A DNA stretch of 64,000 nucleotides, taken from assembly GCF_000224335.1 (NCBI RefSeq), contig NZ_AFXZ01000009.1, positions 124,001 to 188,000 of the forward strand. The letters are read 5' to 3'. Below the pieces are notes generated by a model that saw only the letters and a program-made list of their open reading frames with translations, was not told the DNA's origin and did not search any database. A program made the position numbers and the translations under genes. Below are positions 9,632 to 18,425 of this stretch, in pieces (position 1 is the first letter of the stretch; each line of letters begins with the position of its first letter). Source of the stretch: Bizionia argentinensis JUB59. Lineage in GTDB: Bacteria; Bacteroidota; Bacteroidia; Flavobacteriales; Flavobacteriaceae.

Positions 9632-9890
9632 AATTGTCTCTTAAATTTATTTTACCACAATTATTTAAAATACTTAATTTTATTAAGGTCTTGTTGTATT
9701 TTTTTAATATACTGAAAATCAACTGTTATGCAGTGAAATAAGAAAGTTGTATAACACAATACCAAAATTGTATAACAGAAAAGGTCCTGAGTGTAAATAT
9801 CTTTACATCATCATTAGCAACACATTTATTATTGTGTTGTTGAAATGAGAAAAACTAAAGATTAATTTACTAACTCAAAATACGACCCTT

Positions 9891-10916
9891 ATGAAAACTG
9901 CATATTTAGAAGCTAAGACGATGAAAGCCACTTTCCAACAGCTTAAATTAACATTTGGAGGCGATTTGACGGTTAACTATAAAGAGTTTATATTAAAAGT
10001 AGATAGCGATTTTGGAAAAGGCGTAATTAAAGGTGTTCCTTTACAAGACGGTATTTCATATTTAGAGTTTAACATGGTTTTTAGTCATGATTTAGTATTG
10101 TCTATCAATACGCCTGATAAAAACCCTATCTATTTTACGTATTGCTCTAAAGGGCAATTAGGCCATAGTTTTGGACAAACTGGAGAGAAACGAATTCTGG
10201 AAAGTTTCCAAACTGGTATATTAACTAGTCGCAAGGCAGAAGCGAACATATTATATTTTAAAAAGAATGTGCCGTTAAATACAACACTAATTTCAGTTCA
10301 AACTTCAGGAACAAGTCAGTCGGATTCTAACGGATTAAAAGCTGAACTACGGGAAACATTTTTTGCAAACAGCACGGCAGATAACTTTGTATACATCGGA
10401 TCTCATAATTTAAAAATTTCAGAGAAAATTGAACAATTAAACGCAATTACTCAAGAAGGTTTAGTTAGAAGTTTATTAGTTCAAGGATTAGTACATGTTA
10501 TACTAGCATTGGAAATTCAGCAACATTCAGATGATTTAAATAATAGAAAAGAAAATACGGGTTCCCTTACAGTTACAGAAATGGAAACCTTAAAAGAAGT
10601 TTCTCGTTTTGTTAATGATAATTCTGAGTCGCAAATAACTATAACACAATTATATAATCAATTTGGTTTATCGCCTTCAAAATTGCAGGAAGGATTTAAA
10701 CTAATGCATGGTCATACGGTTACAGAGTATATAAGAGAGGTTCGAATTAAAAAAGCGGAAGTTCTTTTAAAAAGAACTGATATGAATATTTCGGAAGTTG
10801 TTTATACCATCGGTTTAACAAGTCGAAGTTATTTTTCTAAAATCTTTAAGGAAAAGTATAACTGTAGTCCAAAAGATTACAAATTTGCACAAAGAGATAT
10901 GGCAATTTCAGCTTAA
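9891..10916 (+). CDS. AraC family transcriptional regulator with unknown sensor domain
   Basis: A 341-residue regulator. About 210 residues form an N-terminal domain with alternating beta-like segments; the last 100 contain the AraC HTH pair: ITITQLYNQFGLSPSKLQEGFK and then MNISEVVYTIGLTSRSYFSKIFKEKYNCSPKDYK. An in-frame Met at 9921 is an alternative start. It precedes the cysteine-rich DUF326 gene by about 100 bases and may regulate it, but no operator was identified. Confidence 0.88.
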   Translation: MKTAYLEAKTMKATFQQLKLTFGGDLTVNYKEFILKVDSDFGKGVIKGVPLQDGISYLEFNMVFSHDLVLSINTPDKNPIYFTYCSKGQLGHSFGQTGEKRILESFQTGILTSRKAEANILYFKKNVPLNTTLISVQTSGTSQSDSNGLKAELRETFFANSTADNFVYIGSHNLKISEKIEQLNAITQEGLVRSLLVQGLVHVILALEIQQHSDDLNNRKENTGSLTVTEMETLKEVSRFVNDNSESQITITQLYNQFGLSPSKLQEGFKLMHGHTVTEYIREVRIKKAEVLLKRTDMNISEVVYTIGLTSRSYFSKIFKEKYNCSPKDYKFAQRDMAISA

Positions 10917-11016
10917 TCTGTTAGAAGCATTAAGTCATTTTAGTGTTTACGTGCGCGTGGTCTGATTCTTTAGATTAAGTTATTTGAATACATTTTAATT
11001 TAAAAACTTCTAAATT

Positions 11017-11334
11017 ATGATACGCAATTATGAAAGTTGTATTAAAGCTTGTCAGCAGTGCTTCATTGACTGTCAACATTGTTTAACGCAGATGTCGCCA
11101 ATGGAAAGTCATAACAGTTGTCCAAATTGTTGCGCGCAATGTATAGATGCCTGTTTAATTGCTGTAAAGTTCATGATTTCGGACAGTCCTTTTGTAAAAG
11201 AATATTGCCTTTTGTGTGCTGAAGTTTGCGAATGGTGTGCAAAGGAGTGTCAGCAACACAATCATGAGCATTGTCAAATTTGTGCAGCATCATGTTTAGT
11301 TTGTGCAGAAGCTTGCCGCAAACTTGCGGCTTAA
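11017..11334 (+). CDS. Four-helix-bundle copper-binding-like protein (DUF326)
   Basis: A 105-residue protein with 18 or so cysteines in CxxC / CxxxC patterns (CIKACQQCFIDCQHC, CPNCCAQCIDAC, CLLCAEVCEWCAKECQ, CQICAASCLVCAEAC). This is the DUF326 pattern, found in Csp-type four-helix bundles that store Cu(I) through inward-facing cysteines. Length and spacing fit the cytosolic form (no signal peptide). Copper storage is known for characterised relatives and only inferred here. Confidence 0.88.
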   Translation: MIRNYESCIKACQQCFIDCQHCLTQMSPMESHNSCPNCCAQCIDACLIAVKFMISDSPFVKEYCLLCAEVCEWCAKECQQHNHEHCQICAASCLVCAEACRKLAA

Positions 11335-11369
11335 CATTCACTTTATTTTTAACGATTAACTCTTACATT

Positions 11370-11882
11370 ATGAGCACTAGAAACTATAACAAAGATACCG
11401 ACGGATTAGAAAAAATAAGAGCACTTATTGATGAGCCAAAAATAGTTATGTTGGCAACTCAACTTAATAAAACCCCATTTTCAGTTTGTCCTATGACATT
11501 ACAGCAAATGGATGCTCAAGGAGACTTATGGTTTTTTTCATCGAGAACAAGTGGTCATTTTAGTGACATACAAGAAGATAATCGCGTTCAAATTATTTAT
11601 ACAGATGAAGTAAAAAATAAGTATTTATCTATTTATGGACATGCTACTCATATTGTAGATCAGAAAAAAATAGATGAATTGTGGAATCCTGCATTAAACA
11701 CTTGGTTTGAAGGAAAAGAGGATGCCAATTTAGCCTTACTAAATATTAATATGGAAAATGCCTACTATTGGGACACGAGTCAGAATAAGTTAGTTTCATT
11801 TTTCAAAATTGTGGACGGATCTATTACGGATAATACGCCCGATTTAGGAGAAAAAGGTAACATAAATATGCAAAACCATTAA
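11370..11882 (+). CDS. Pyridoxamine 5'-phosphate oxidase-fold general stress protein
   Basis: A 170-residue split-barrel flavin-binding-fold protein: IDEPKIVMLATQ, then PMTLQQMDAQGDLWFFSSR, and VQIIYTDEVKNKYLSIYGHA. The pattern matches the general-stress-protein subgroup (GSP26-like) of the PNPOx superfamily. The frame is open further upstream, overlapping the end of DUF326, but MSTRNYNKDTDG at 11370 is the natural start. A strong terminator follows. Cofactor (FMN or F420) and substrate are unknown. Confidence 0.85.
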   Translation: MSTRNYNKDTDGLEKIRALIDEPKIVMLATQLNKTPFSVCPMTLQQMDAQGDLWFFSSRTSGHFSDIQEDNRVQIIYTDEVKNKYLSIYGHATHIVDQKKIDELWNPALNTWFEGKEDANLALLNINMENAYYWDTSQNKLVSFFKIVDGSITDNTPDLGEKGNINMQNH

Positions 11883-11911
11883 TAGCAAATTTTTAGATAT
11901 AAATTAGAAGT

Positions 11912-11942
11912 AAAAAGCTCAACATTTAGTTGAGCTTTTTTA
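11912..11942 (+). terminator. Rho-independent terminator after the PNPOx-like gene
   Basis: A 12-bp perfect stem (AAAAAGCTCAAC and its complement) with a five-base loop and a T tract. Confidence 0.88.
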
Positions 11943-11990
11943 TTTTAATTAATTTACAAAAGAAATAAGTTCTTTTTGTTTTTAGGAAGA

Positions 11991-12143
11991 TTAAAACCAT
12001 TCAAAATAAATCCCTGAAATTGCAACAGCCGCAATTAATATTACAAGTGCAGATATAACAAATGTGGTCGTAAATGTTGTTTTTTTATCATCTTGAAATA
12101 GATAATCTTCTCTATCGGAATTTTCATCTTTTATTACTGGCAT
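11991..12143 (-). CDS. Small single-pass membrane protein
   Basis: A 50-codon frame reads MPVIKDENSDREDYLFQDDK, then a hydrophobic helix TFVISALVILIAAVAISGIY and a short end. An acidic tail plus a single transmembrane helix, and placement 11 bases after the aldehyde dehydrogenase stop on the same strand, suggest a real small gene in that operon. No function is recognised. Confidence 0.6.
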   Translation of the reverse strand: MPVIKDENSDREDYLFQDDKKTTFTTTFVISALVILIAAVAISGIYFEWF

Positions 12144-12154
12144 AATTTTTAGTT

Positions 12155-13519
12155 TTAAAGGTTAATATATACTGTTTTCTTATTTACAAATTCATGTATT
12201 CCTTCTTCGGAAAGTTCTCGTCCAAAACCAGAAGCTTTAGTGCCGCCAAAAGGTAGTCTTGGATCGGATTTTACTATATCATTTATAAAAAATGCACCAT
12301 CTGGAATACGACCAATTTGTAGTTTGGCAGCTTCGGTATCTTGAGTAAAAATCATGCTACCTAAACCAAATTTAGAATTCGTAGCCATTTCATAAGCTTC
12401 ATCAGCATTTTTCACTTTAATTATTGCGGCTACAGGTCCAAATGTTTCATCATCAAAAACTGGCATTCCTGGTTTAACACCCGTAATTATTGTAGGCTCA
12501 AAATATGTTTTATCCATTTTGTTGCCCATTAAGACTTTTGCTCCTTTTTTCACGGAGTCGTCAACTTGTTTTTTTAGTGTTTCGGCCAGGTCTTCACGTG
12601 CTAAAACTGTTAATTCGGTGTCTAGTTTTAAAGGGTCGCCTATTTTAATGGCTGAAACTTTGTTTTTAAATTTTTCTAAAAATGTATCGTAAATAGATTC
12701 TTCTACAATAAAACGTTTGGCAGCAATACAACTTTGTCCAGTGTTTTGCATTCTAGCATTTACCATGATGTCCATATAGGAATCTAAATCGGCATCTGCT
12801 AAAACGATACAGGCGTTATTTCCACCTAATTCTAATACCGTTTTCTTAAGGTTTTTTCCAGCTAATGCGGCAATATGTCTGCCCGCTTTTTCACTTCCTG
12901 TTAAGGAAACGGCTTGTATGCGATTGTCTGCAATTAAATTTTCTATTTGGGCATGATCTACAACCAAGGTTTGAAAGCAACCTTTAGGAAATCCACTTTC
13001 TTTAAACAACTCTTCTATTATTAAGGCGCAACCTGTTACATTTGCAGCATGCTTTAATAAAACGGTATTACCAGCTGCTATTGTAGGAACTGCAAAGCGT
13101 ATTACTTGCCAAAAAGGATAATTCCAAGGCATAATACCTAAAATACAACCTAATGGATCATAGCTTATAAAGCTTTCAGAAGCATCTGTAGTAATAATTT
13201 CGTCAGCTAGAAAATCTTCAGCATTTTTAACGTAAAAATCAGTTAGTAAAGCACATTTTTCAATTTCTGCTATACTTTGAGAAATAGGTTTCCCCATTTC
13301 TTTAGACATTAGCTCACTATAGTGTTGCTTATTCTTTATAAGGTTATCTGCTAGTTGTTTAAAAAGGTCGGTGCGTTCAGAAATCTCTGTTGTTTTCCAT
13401 TCATGAAATGTTTCTTCTGCACGGTTTATATAGTCCTCTAACGTAGCATCAGAAAACTGCTTGTAACTTTCTAAAGAGGCTCCGGTGTAAGGATTTATGG
13501 TTTTAATTATTTTGGACAT
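12155..13519 (-). CDS. NAD(P)-dependent aldehyde dehydrogenase, succinate-semialdehyde type
   Basis: A 454-residue aldehyde dehydrogenase. MPWNYPFWQVIRFAVP (residue ~130), the cofactor-binding SLTGSEKAGR, the general-base motif LELGGNNACIVL (Glu ~ 228) and the nucleophile motif NTGQSCIAAKRF (Cys ~ 262) are all present, as is PFGGTKASGFGRE at the end. Length and sequence style fit the GabD/Sad (succinate-semialdehyde) subgroup. The frame is open 15 codons further, but the ATG at 13519 (MSKIIKTINPYTG) is the family start. Exact substrate is inferred only. Confidence 0.88.
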   Translation of the reverse strand: MSKIIKTINPYTGASLESYKQFSDATLEDYINRAEETFHEWKTTEISERTDLFKQLADNLIKNKQHYSELMSKEMGKPISQSIAEIEKCALLTDFYVKNAEDFLADEIITTDASESFISYDPLGCILGIMPWNYPFWQVIRFAVPTIAAGNTVLLKHAANVTGCALIIEELFKESGFPKGCFQTLVVDHAQIENLIADNRIQAVSLTGSEKAGRHIAALAGKNLKKTVLELGGNNACIVLADADLDSYMDIMVNARMQNTGQSCIAAKRFIVEESIYDTFLEKFKNKVSAIKIGDPLKLDTELTVLAREDLAETLKKQVDDSVKKGAKVLMGNKMDKTYFEPTIITGVKPGMPVFDDETFGPVAAIIKVKNADEAYEMATNSKFGLGSMIFTQDTEAAKLQIGRIPDGAFFINDIVKSDPRLPFGGTKASGFGRELSEEGIHEFVNKKTVYINL

Positions 13520-13712
13520 AGTTATCATATTAATTAAGATATGAAGATAGTTTTTTAAGAGCATGAAGCTTAATCTATTTCATAAAAGAATTAACGCAAT
13601 AGATGAAATTGTTTTAAGTCAATATTTAATTGATTAGCGTCAATACAGACGCTTCATTGTCATCATCTTTGTTGTATAGAAACAAATAGTTTAATTAAAA
13701 ACAATATATATT

Positions 13713-14042
13713 ATGAATAATAGCGGAAGTACAGCATTAGGCGTTTTAGCCGGAGCAACAATTGGAGCAGTTTTAGGAATATTATTTGCACCAGATAAAG
13801 GAAGTGTAACAAGACAACGTATTTCAGACGAAGCTGAATCGCAAAAAGCAAAAATGGCATCTTCTGCTTCGGAATTACGTGATCGTGTTGTAGCAACAGT
13901 AAGTGCAGAGAAGCATACATTGGAAGATAGAGTTGAATCTATTGTATCTGATGTAAGTTATAAAGCGGATGATGTAATTACTACTTTAGAAGCAAAACTT
14001 AAAGATTTAAAAGATAAGAATAAGAAATTGCAAAAATCATAA
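13713..14042 (+). CDS. YtxH domain protein
   Basis: A 109-residue protein. The N terminus (ALGVLAGATIGAVLGILFAPDKGSV) is the glycine-rich membrane helix plus APxxG motif of YtxH; the rest is a long charged, helix-prone tail with many Lys/Glu. YtxH-like proteins are stress-associated small membrane proteins. It is the first gene of a tight three-gene set with the holin-like and DUF6327-like genes: its TAA is followed directly by the ATG of the next gene. Confidence 0.88.
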   Translation: MNNSGSTALGVLAGATIGAVLGILFAPDKGSVTRQRISDEAESQKAKMASSASELRDRVVATVSAEKHTLEDRVESIVSDVSYKADDVITTLEAKLKDLKDKNKKLQKS

Positions 14043-14405
14043 ATGCTTATGAATGTTTTTGAATCCATAGGAGAAAAAACAGATAGAGCTGGAGATATTG
14101 GTGAGAAGTATATTAAAAGTTCTCACCAATATTTTAAACTTAAATTATTTCAGCAATTAACCTTTACGGTTAGTATGATAGCTAAATTATGGGCTGTTGG
14201 TACATTTGTTGTGTTAGGAGTAATTTTTGGATCTGTTGCTGGGGCTATTAGTTTAGGTGAATTATTAGAAGATTTAGCACTTGGTTATTTAGCGGTTGCA
14301 GGAATATTCTTTGTAATTGGTTTATTAATTTATGCGACTCGAAACTCCATAAATAAATATATTATTAGAAAAATTGGCTCAAAATTTTTCGCGGAAGACG
14401 AGTAA
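14043..14405 (+). CDS. Phage holin family / Holin-X-like membrane protein
   Basis: A 120-residue protein with an amphipathic N terminus, two transmembrane helices (about 44-66 and 78-101) and a basic C terminus ending IRKIGSKFFAEDE. It matches the chromosomal Phage_holin_3_6 / Holin-X-like family that accompanies YtxH in many bacteria; it has no link to the prophage further right. The homologous C terminus of a second copy opens the window at 1-54. Confidence 0.8.
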   Translation: MLMNVFESIGEKTDRAGDIGEKYIKSSHQYFKLKLFQQLTFTVSMIAKLWAVGTFVVLGVIFGSVAGAISLGELLEDLALGYLAVAGIFFVIGLLIYATRNSINKYIIRKIGSKFFAEDE

Positions 14406-14462
14406 TAATCGATAATTTAAAAATACTTTTTTAGAGTATATTTTTGATTTAAACACTACTAT

Positions 14463-14672
14463 ATGAAACCATCTTATACAAATTTTAACGACCTTGAAAC
14501 CGATTTAAAACGGTTGAATTTAGAGCGTAGAATAGCTTGGGAAGAAATAAAACTACTGAAAACCGAATTTAAAGACGACTTAACGCCTTATAATTGGATA
14601 GAACCTATTATAAAGAAGGCAAGTAAATATGGTGTTTTTATGCTGGTTCGCAAAATGTTTACTAAACACTAA
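14463..14672 (+). CDS. DUF6327-like small protein (second copy)
   Basis: A 69-residue paralogue of the protein at 58-258, sharing NFND-ETDLKRLNLER and KLLKTEFK; both have a conserved Trp-centred segment (NW) before the last third. It is 57 bases after the holin-like gene and ends the YtxH/holin/DUF6327 cassette. Function unknown. Confidence 0.75.
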   Translation: MKPSYTNFNDLETDLKRLNLERRIAWEEIKLLKTEFKDDLTPYNWIEPIIKKASKYGVFMLVRKMFTKH

Positions 14673-15116
14673 TTATAAGTGCCCCGTGTAGCTAAACTCT
14701 AATAAATTACAATTATTTCAAATTATCATGAGCAATCATGATATACAACCCAGTTAACCAATTGCAAAGTTTAAACTAATTAACTGATTCTGCACCTTGA
14801 TTAAAAGTGGCGAAAAGCTTAAAACAAACTAATTAACTGTAGGATAACGTGTCTTCATTTTTTGTAATTAGCTGCTATGAGTTTTCCTTAAACTGAAAAA
14901 CAGCTTTAATAGAATCTTATCAGGATTACATGAAATTATATTTTTAATATTTTGGTTACTGATGATAACAGATTAATTAATCTGTTTTTTTTGCGTTAAT
15001 TTTAAATCTATTAGGGTTAACCAAGAGTCTTTTCTTAAGGTATCTTTATAATATAATTGGATGTAAAGTAGCAAGCATCTCAAAACAAATTGCTAAAAAT
15101 TAAAATACATTATATT
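14673..15116. other. Intergenic region with an orphan terminator-like hairpin
   Basis: About 440 bases with no convincing reading frame. At 14967-14992 an AACAGATTAATTAATCTGTT palindrome is followed by a T tract, which looks like a rho-independent terminator about 300 bases after the nearest upstream gene. It may end the cassette transcript or mark a short unannotated transcript. Confidence 0.5.
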
Positions 15117-15566
15117 ATGAATCCATATACAAAAGAAGTAGGAAACAAGCTTAACGCATTATTAGAAAAAAATTATGATGCGGAAAAAGGTTATAAAAAA
15201 GCAGCGGAACATACTGAAAATACATCTTTAAAAAATCATTTTAATCGTAAGGCTGCAGAGCGCTATGATTTTGGACATCAGTTAAAATCTGAAATTAAAA
15301 ATTTCGGACAAGAGCCGGACAAAGGTGGTAGTGTAACAGGTACTGCGCATAGAGCTTGGATGGATGTAAAAGCTGTTTTTTCTTCAGATAACGCCGAGTC
15401 TATGCTTGAAGAAGCAATTCGCGGAGAAAAAGCTTCAGTTGAAGAGTATAACGAAGTTCTTAACGAAACAAGTTTGCCGGCTTCAACCAGAGATTTAGTG
15501 ATGAAGCAGAAGAACACAATTTCTCAAGAGTTGAATACGATTAAGAGATTAGAAGATTTACAATAA
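15117..15566 (+). CDS. PA2169 family four-helix-bundle protein (DUF2383)
   Basis: A 149-residue all-helical protein. LNALLEKNYDAEKGYKKAAE, then HFNRKAAERYDFGHQLKSEI and SMLEEAIRGEKASVEEYNEVL show the ferritin-like DUF2383/PA2169 signature with Glu/His pairs in each helix. The frame extends nine codons further upstream, but ATG 15117 fits the family. Monocistronic, closed by a terminator. Metal binding is plausible from fold but unproven. Confidence 0.85.
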   Translation: MNPYTKEVGNKLNALLEKNYDAEKGYKKAAEHTENTSLKNHFNRKAAERYDFGHQLKSEIKNFGQEPDKGGSVTGTAHRAWMDVKAVFSSDNAESMLEEAIRGEKASVEEYNEVLNETSLPASTRDLVMKQKNTISQELNTIKRLEDLQ

Positions 15567-15592
15567 TCTTTAAATGCACTACTAAAAAGGGA

Positions 15593-15617
15593 CGCTTTTA
15601 ATTAAGCTCCCTTTTTG
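15593..15617 (+). terminator. Rho-independent terminator after the PA2169-like gene
   Basis: AAAAAGGGACGCTT pairs with AAGCTCCCTTTTT with one bulged C and a six-base loop. Confidence 0.75.
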
Positions 15618-15796
15618 CATATCTAATTTTTATTGGTTTAAAATTCACGTTTAACGGGGAATTCTATCTTAAAAACCTCATTTGAGTTAAAGGATATTCT
15701 GATAGAGCAAATTCAAACTGAATGATATGGATATCTTTACAGTGTAGAAATTTGATAGTCATATTTCTAATTTATTAACCTAAAACCATTTAAACT

Positions 15797-15955
15797 ATGT
15801 TACGTTGGACAATTATATTTATCGTATTAGCGATTATTGCAGGAATTTTTGGATTTGGCGGAATTGCGGCAGGTGCTGCAGGGATTGCTAAAGTTTTATT
15901 CTTTATATTTATAGTGCTTTTTATTATTTCACTTATTCGTGGAAGAAAAGTATAA
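15797..15955 (+). CDS. DUF1328 small membrane protein (YtjA-like)
   Basis: A 52-residue protein, [20 protein letters not shown] followed by [20 protein letters not shown] and a basic RGRKV tail. Two short hydrophobic helices around a glycine/alanine turn match DUF1328 exactly in size. Usually stress-associated, function unknown. It is 39 bases upstream of a small lipoprotein gene in the same direction. Confidence 0.88.
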   Translation: MLRWTIIFIVLAIIAGIFGFGGIAAGAAGIAKVLFFIFIVLFIISLIRGRKV

Positions 15956-15994
15956 TTACAATAAAAAACCATTTAATAATTAAAACCATTTATT

Positions 15995-16153
15995 ATGAAA
16001 AAATTTCTTTATGTATTTTTGGTGGCATTCAGTATGTCATTAGTATTACCAAGTTGTAGAGATCAAAAAAATGACAGCATCGAGGATGTTGCTGACGATG
16101 TAGGAGATGCAGTAAAAGATGTTGCTGACGATATAGAGGATGCTGTAGATTAA
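15995..16153 (+). CDS. Small acidic lipoprotein
   Basis: A 52-residue protein. The signal peptide MKKFLYVFLVAFSMSLVLPS is followed by Cys, giving a plausible lipobox (LPSC), and a mature part of about 30 residues made almost wholly of Asp, Val and Ala with two near-identical units (EDVADDVGDAV and KDVADDIEDAV). The repeated amphipathic acidic heptad-like unit suggests a helix. Probably co-expressed with the DUF1328 gene. No named family recognised. Confidence 0.7.
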   Translation: MKKFLYVFLVAFSMSLVLPSCRDQKNDSIEDVADDVGDAVKDVADDIEDAVD

Positions 16154-16266
16154 ATAGCTATCTTAGAGATTATTAAACTTCCAGAAGTCGTATTTTGGGT
16201 AGTAATTAAAGCAGGTATTTACTTTAATGTAGAAGCCTGCTTTATTTTTAATTTAAATTTTTTATT

Positions 16267-16590
16267 ATGGAAAATCAAAGAAACGAATTAGATTGTATTG
16301 AGAAATATCAGGCACGTGGTTATATCTGTAATTTCAAATGTGAAGATAACAAGCTTTTGGAATTAAAAAGCAACAAATTATATAGCCCAAATGAAATTAT
16401 AATTAAAAGAACCCAGCGTTTTGAAGGCTTAAGCAACCCTTCAGACATGTCAATTTTATACGTTATAGAAACGAAAGATGGCATAAAAGGTTTGGTTACC
16501 GCTAACTACGGTATAGAAAGTGATACGGATTTAGACGAATTCTTTAAGAAAATTCCATCAGGAAATGATGAATCTAACGACGCTATTTAA
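16267..16590 (+). CDS. Conserved hypothetical protein
   Basis: A 107-residue soluble protein without signal peptide or membrane segment. It begins MENQRNELDCIEKYQARGY, with a C-terminal YVIETKDGIKGLVTANYG that looks like a small alpha/beta domain. Flavobacterial homologues have been labelled phosphoribosylpyrophosphate synthetase in databases, but at this length and without a PRPP-binding loop that name is not supported. Convergent with the next gene, ending three bases before its stop. Confidence 0.6.
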   Translation: MENQRNELDCIEKYQARGYICNFKCEDNKLLELKSNKLYSPNEIIIKRTQRFEGLSNPSDMSILYVIETKDGIKGLVTANYGIESDTDLDEFFKKIPSGNDESNDAI

Positions 16591-16593
16591 ACT

Positions 16594-17007
16594 TTATTTT
16601 TTAGAACGTGTATCGTTACACTCATTTTCTTTATCAAAATATTTGGATATTTCTGAAGGTGTTTCAATAAAATGAAAGTTTTTGCCATCTACTAAAATAG
16701 GGCAGCGCAAACTGTTTGGATGATTTTGAAGTACTTTAATCCAATCTTCCTCAGATAATGACGCATTTTCCGTTTTATAATTATTTTGAAAATCTGGATG
16801 TTCTTGGTTTACTAATCCGGATAAAGACGTCTTTAAACGAGATGCAATTTCTAACCACTGCATACCGGTAACTTTAGTTTTAGAAGTATCAATAGCTAAA
16901 ACATCACGGTTAGAAGTACTAACGTAAGCATAAGCTTGTTTTCCTATTGTGTTTTCTGAATTATAATAAAGAATAACTTTCTCGTTGTCTGTAGCAATGG
17001 TTCCCAT
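16594..17007 (-). CDS. ArsC/Spx-like thioredoxin-fold protein lacking the catalytic cysteine
   Basis: A 137-residue protein resembling arsenate-reductase-family folds: KVILYYNSENTIGKQAYAYV at the start, a central SLSGLVNQEHPDF, then WIKVLQNHPNSLRCPILVDG, the cis-proline segment usually written RRPI. The CX2-5 redox site expected after the first strand (YNPxCxxS) is replaced by NSENTIGK with no cysteine, so it is unlikely to be an arsenate reductase. A cysteine sits instead in the LRCP segment. Confidence 0.65.
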   Translation of the reverse strand: MGTIATDNEKVILYYNSENTIGKQAYAYVSTSNRDVLAIDTSKTKVTGMQWLEIASRLKTSLSGLVNQEHPDFQNNYKTENASLSEEDWIKVLQNHPNSLRCPILVDGKNFHFIETPSEISKYFDKENECNDTRSKK

Positions 17008-17191
17008 AAAAATATTTCTGTTAGGTACAAACTTACATATAAATTGGGATTAAAGATAACGGAAAAAAAATAATTTTTAACATGAAAACGGGAATGTAAA
17101 CGCGCAATAAAAATGAAAATCGTATTTTATAGTTGATTTTTAAATGGTATTGGTAAAATCAATAGGTTCATTGCAACTTTTGGTGAGAATA

Positions 17192-17223
17192 TTGAGTGGT
17201 TTGATACAAAACTTCTACTTTTG
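17192..17223 (+). promoter_or_regulatory. Promoter of trxB (Bacteroidetes type)
   Basis: A -33 TTG (17192-17194) and a -7 TACTTTTG (17216-17223), 21 bases apart, match the Bacteroidetes sigma consensus TTG / TAnnTTTG. The leader to the ATG is about 20 bases. Confidence 0.65.
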
Positions 17224-17247
17224 CAGTAATAAATTTACAATTATATT

Positions 17248-18234
17248 ATGTCTGAAACTATCGAGAAAATTAAATGCTTAATAATAGGTTCTGGTCCTGC
17301 TGGATACACAGCGGCAATTTATGCAGCCAGAGCAAATATGAAACCTGTTTTATATCAAGGAGCTCAACCTGGCGGACAATTAACAACAACAAACGAAGTT
17401 GAAAATTTCCCAGGCTATCCACAAGGCATTACTGGTCCAGCTATGATGATGGAGTTACAAGCGCAGGCTGAACGTTTTGAAACAGATGTACGTGATGGTT
17501 GGGTAACTAAAGTAGATTTTTCCAAATCTGGAGGAACTCATAAGGTTTGGGTAAATGATATGAAGGAAATTCACTGTGATACGATAATCATCTCTACAGG
17601 TGCTTCAGCTATTTATCTAGGATTAGAATCTGAACAGAAATACTTGAAACTAGGTGGCGGTGTTTCGGCGTGTGCTGTTTGTGATGGGTTTTTCTACAGA
17701 AATCATGAAGTAGTAATCGTTGGAGCAGGCGATAGCGCTTGTGAAGAAGCACATTACTTATCAAAACTTTGTAAAAAAGTAACCATGTTAGTAAGACGTG
17801 ATGAGTTTAGAGCATCTAAAATTATGGCTGCTCGTGTTCAGAAAACGGAAAATATAGAAATTCTTTACAACACGGAAACTGATGAGGTTTTAGGAGATGG
17901 TCAGGTAGTAACAGGTGTTCGCGTTGTTAACAACAAAACGAATGAGAAACATGAAATTCCTGTAACAGGATTTTTTGTAGCTATTGGACATAAACCGAAT
18001 ACGGATATTTTCAAAGGCTTTTTAGATTTAGATGAAACTGGTTATATTATTAACGAGGCTGGAACATCTAAAACAAATTTAGAAGGTGTTTTTGTATCAG
18101 GTGACGCTGCCGATAGTGTTTACAGACAAGCTGTTACAGCAGCTGGAACTGGCTGTATGGCTGCCTTGGATGCTGAACGTTATTTAGCAGCTAAAGATTC
18201 TGAATTTGAAGTGAGCACATCTACTTATAACTAG
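17248..18234 (+). CDS. trxB: Thioredoxin-disulfide reductase
   Basis: A 328-residue low-Mr thioredoxin reductase. FAD site IIGSGPAGYTAAIYAARANM, NADPH site VIVGAGDSACEEAHYL, and the redox motif CAVCDGFF (about residues 141-144) are present, with the C-terminal FVSGDAADSVYRQAVTAAGTG. It reduces thioredoxin with NADPH in the cytoplasm. Its own promoter and a strong terminator show it is monocistronic. Confidence 0.96.
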   Translation: MSETIEKIKCLIIGSGPAGYTAAIYAARANMKPVLYQGAQPGGQLTTTNEVENFPGYPQGITGPAMMMELQAQAERFETDVRDGWVTKVDFSKSGGTHKVWVNDMKEIHCDTIIISTGASAIYLGLESEQKYLKLGGGVSACAVCDGFFYRNHEVVIVGAGDSACEEAHYLSKLCKKVTMLVRRDEFRASKIMAARVQKTENIEILYNTETDEVLGDGQVVTGVRVVNNKTNEKHEIPVTGFFVAIGHKPNTDIFKGFLDLDETGYIINEAGTSKTNLEGVFVSGDAADSVYRQAVTAAGTGCMAALDAERYLAAKDSEFEVSTSTYN

Positions 18235-18256
18235 AAGAATAAAATTTATTTTATAT

Positions 18257-18287
18257 AAAAAAACCGAAGTCATGCTTCGGTTTTTTT
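18257..18287 (+). terminator. Rho-independent terminator after trxB
   Basis: A-tract, AACCGAAG, loop, CTTCGGTT and a T tract; symmetric enough to work in both directions between the convergent trxB and PspC operons. Confidence 0.88.
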
Positions 18288-18305
18288 GTTGATTATATAT
18301 TTCTA

Positions 18306-18368
18306 CTAGAATAGAAAAATATAGGTTGTAATGATAAGTGTTATAATAATTTTAGATAATGTGGTCAT
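18306..18368 (-). CDS. Possible 20-residue hydrophobic peptide
   Basis: An ATG frame, MTTLSKIIITLIITTYIFLF, lies 57 bases after the PspC stop on the same strand. It would be a single hydrophobic helix. Too short to judge by composition alone; kept because operons of this kind often end with tiny membrane peptides. Confidence 0.25.
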   Translation of the reverse strand: MTTLSKIIITLIITTYIFLF

Positions 18369-18425
18369 GATTTTTTGATTGTTAGATTTTTGATTGCCTG
18401 TTGGTAGGCAGAATTGATGATTATT

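Noticed and set aside
14043-14405. Treating the holin-like gene as part of a prophage
   Set aside because: It belongs to a chromosomal YtxH cassette with no phage neighbours within 7 kb.
14967-14992. Small RNA ending at the orphan terminator
   Set aside because: No promoter or conserved structure could be shown upstream, so only the hairpin is reported.
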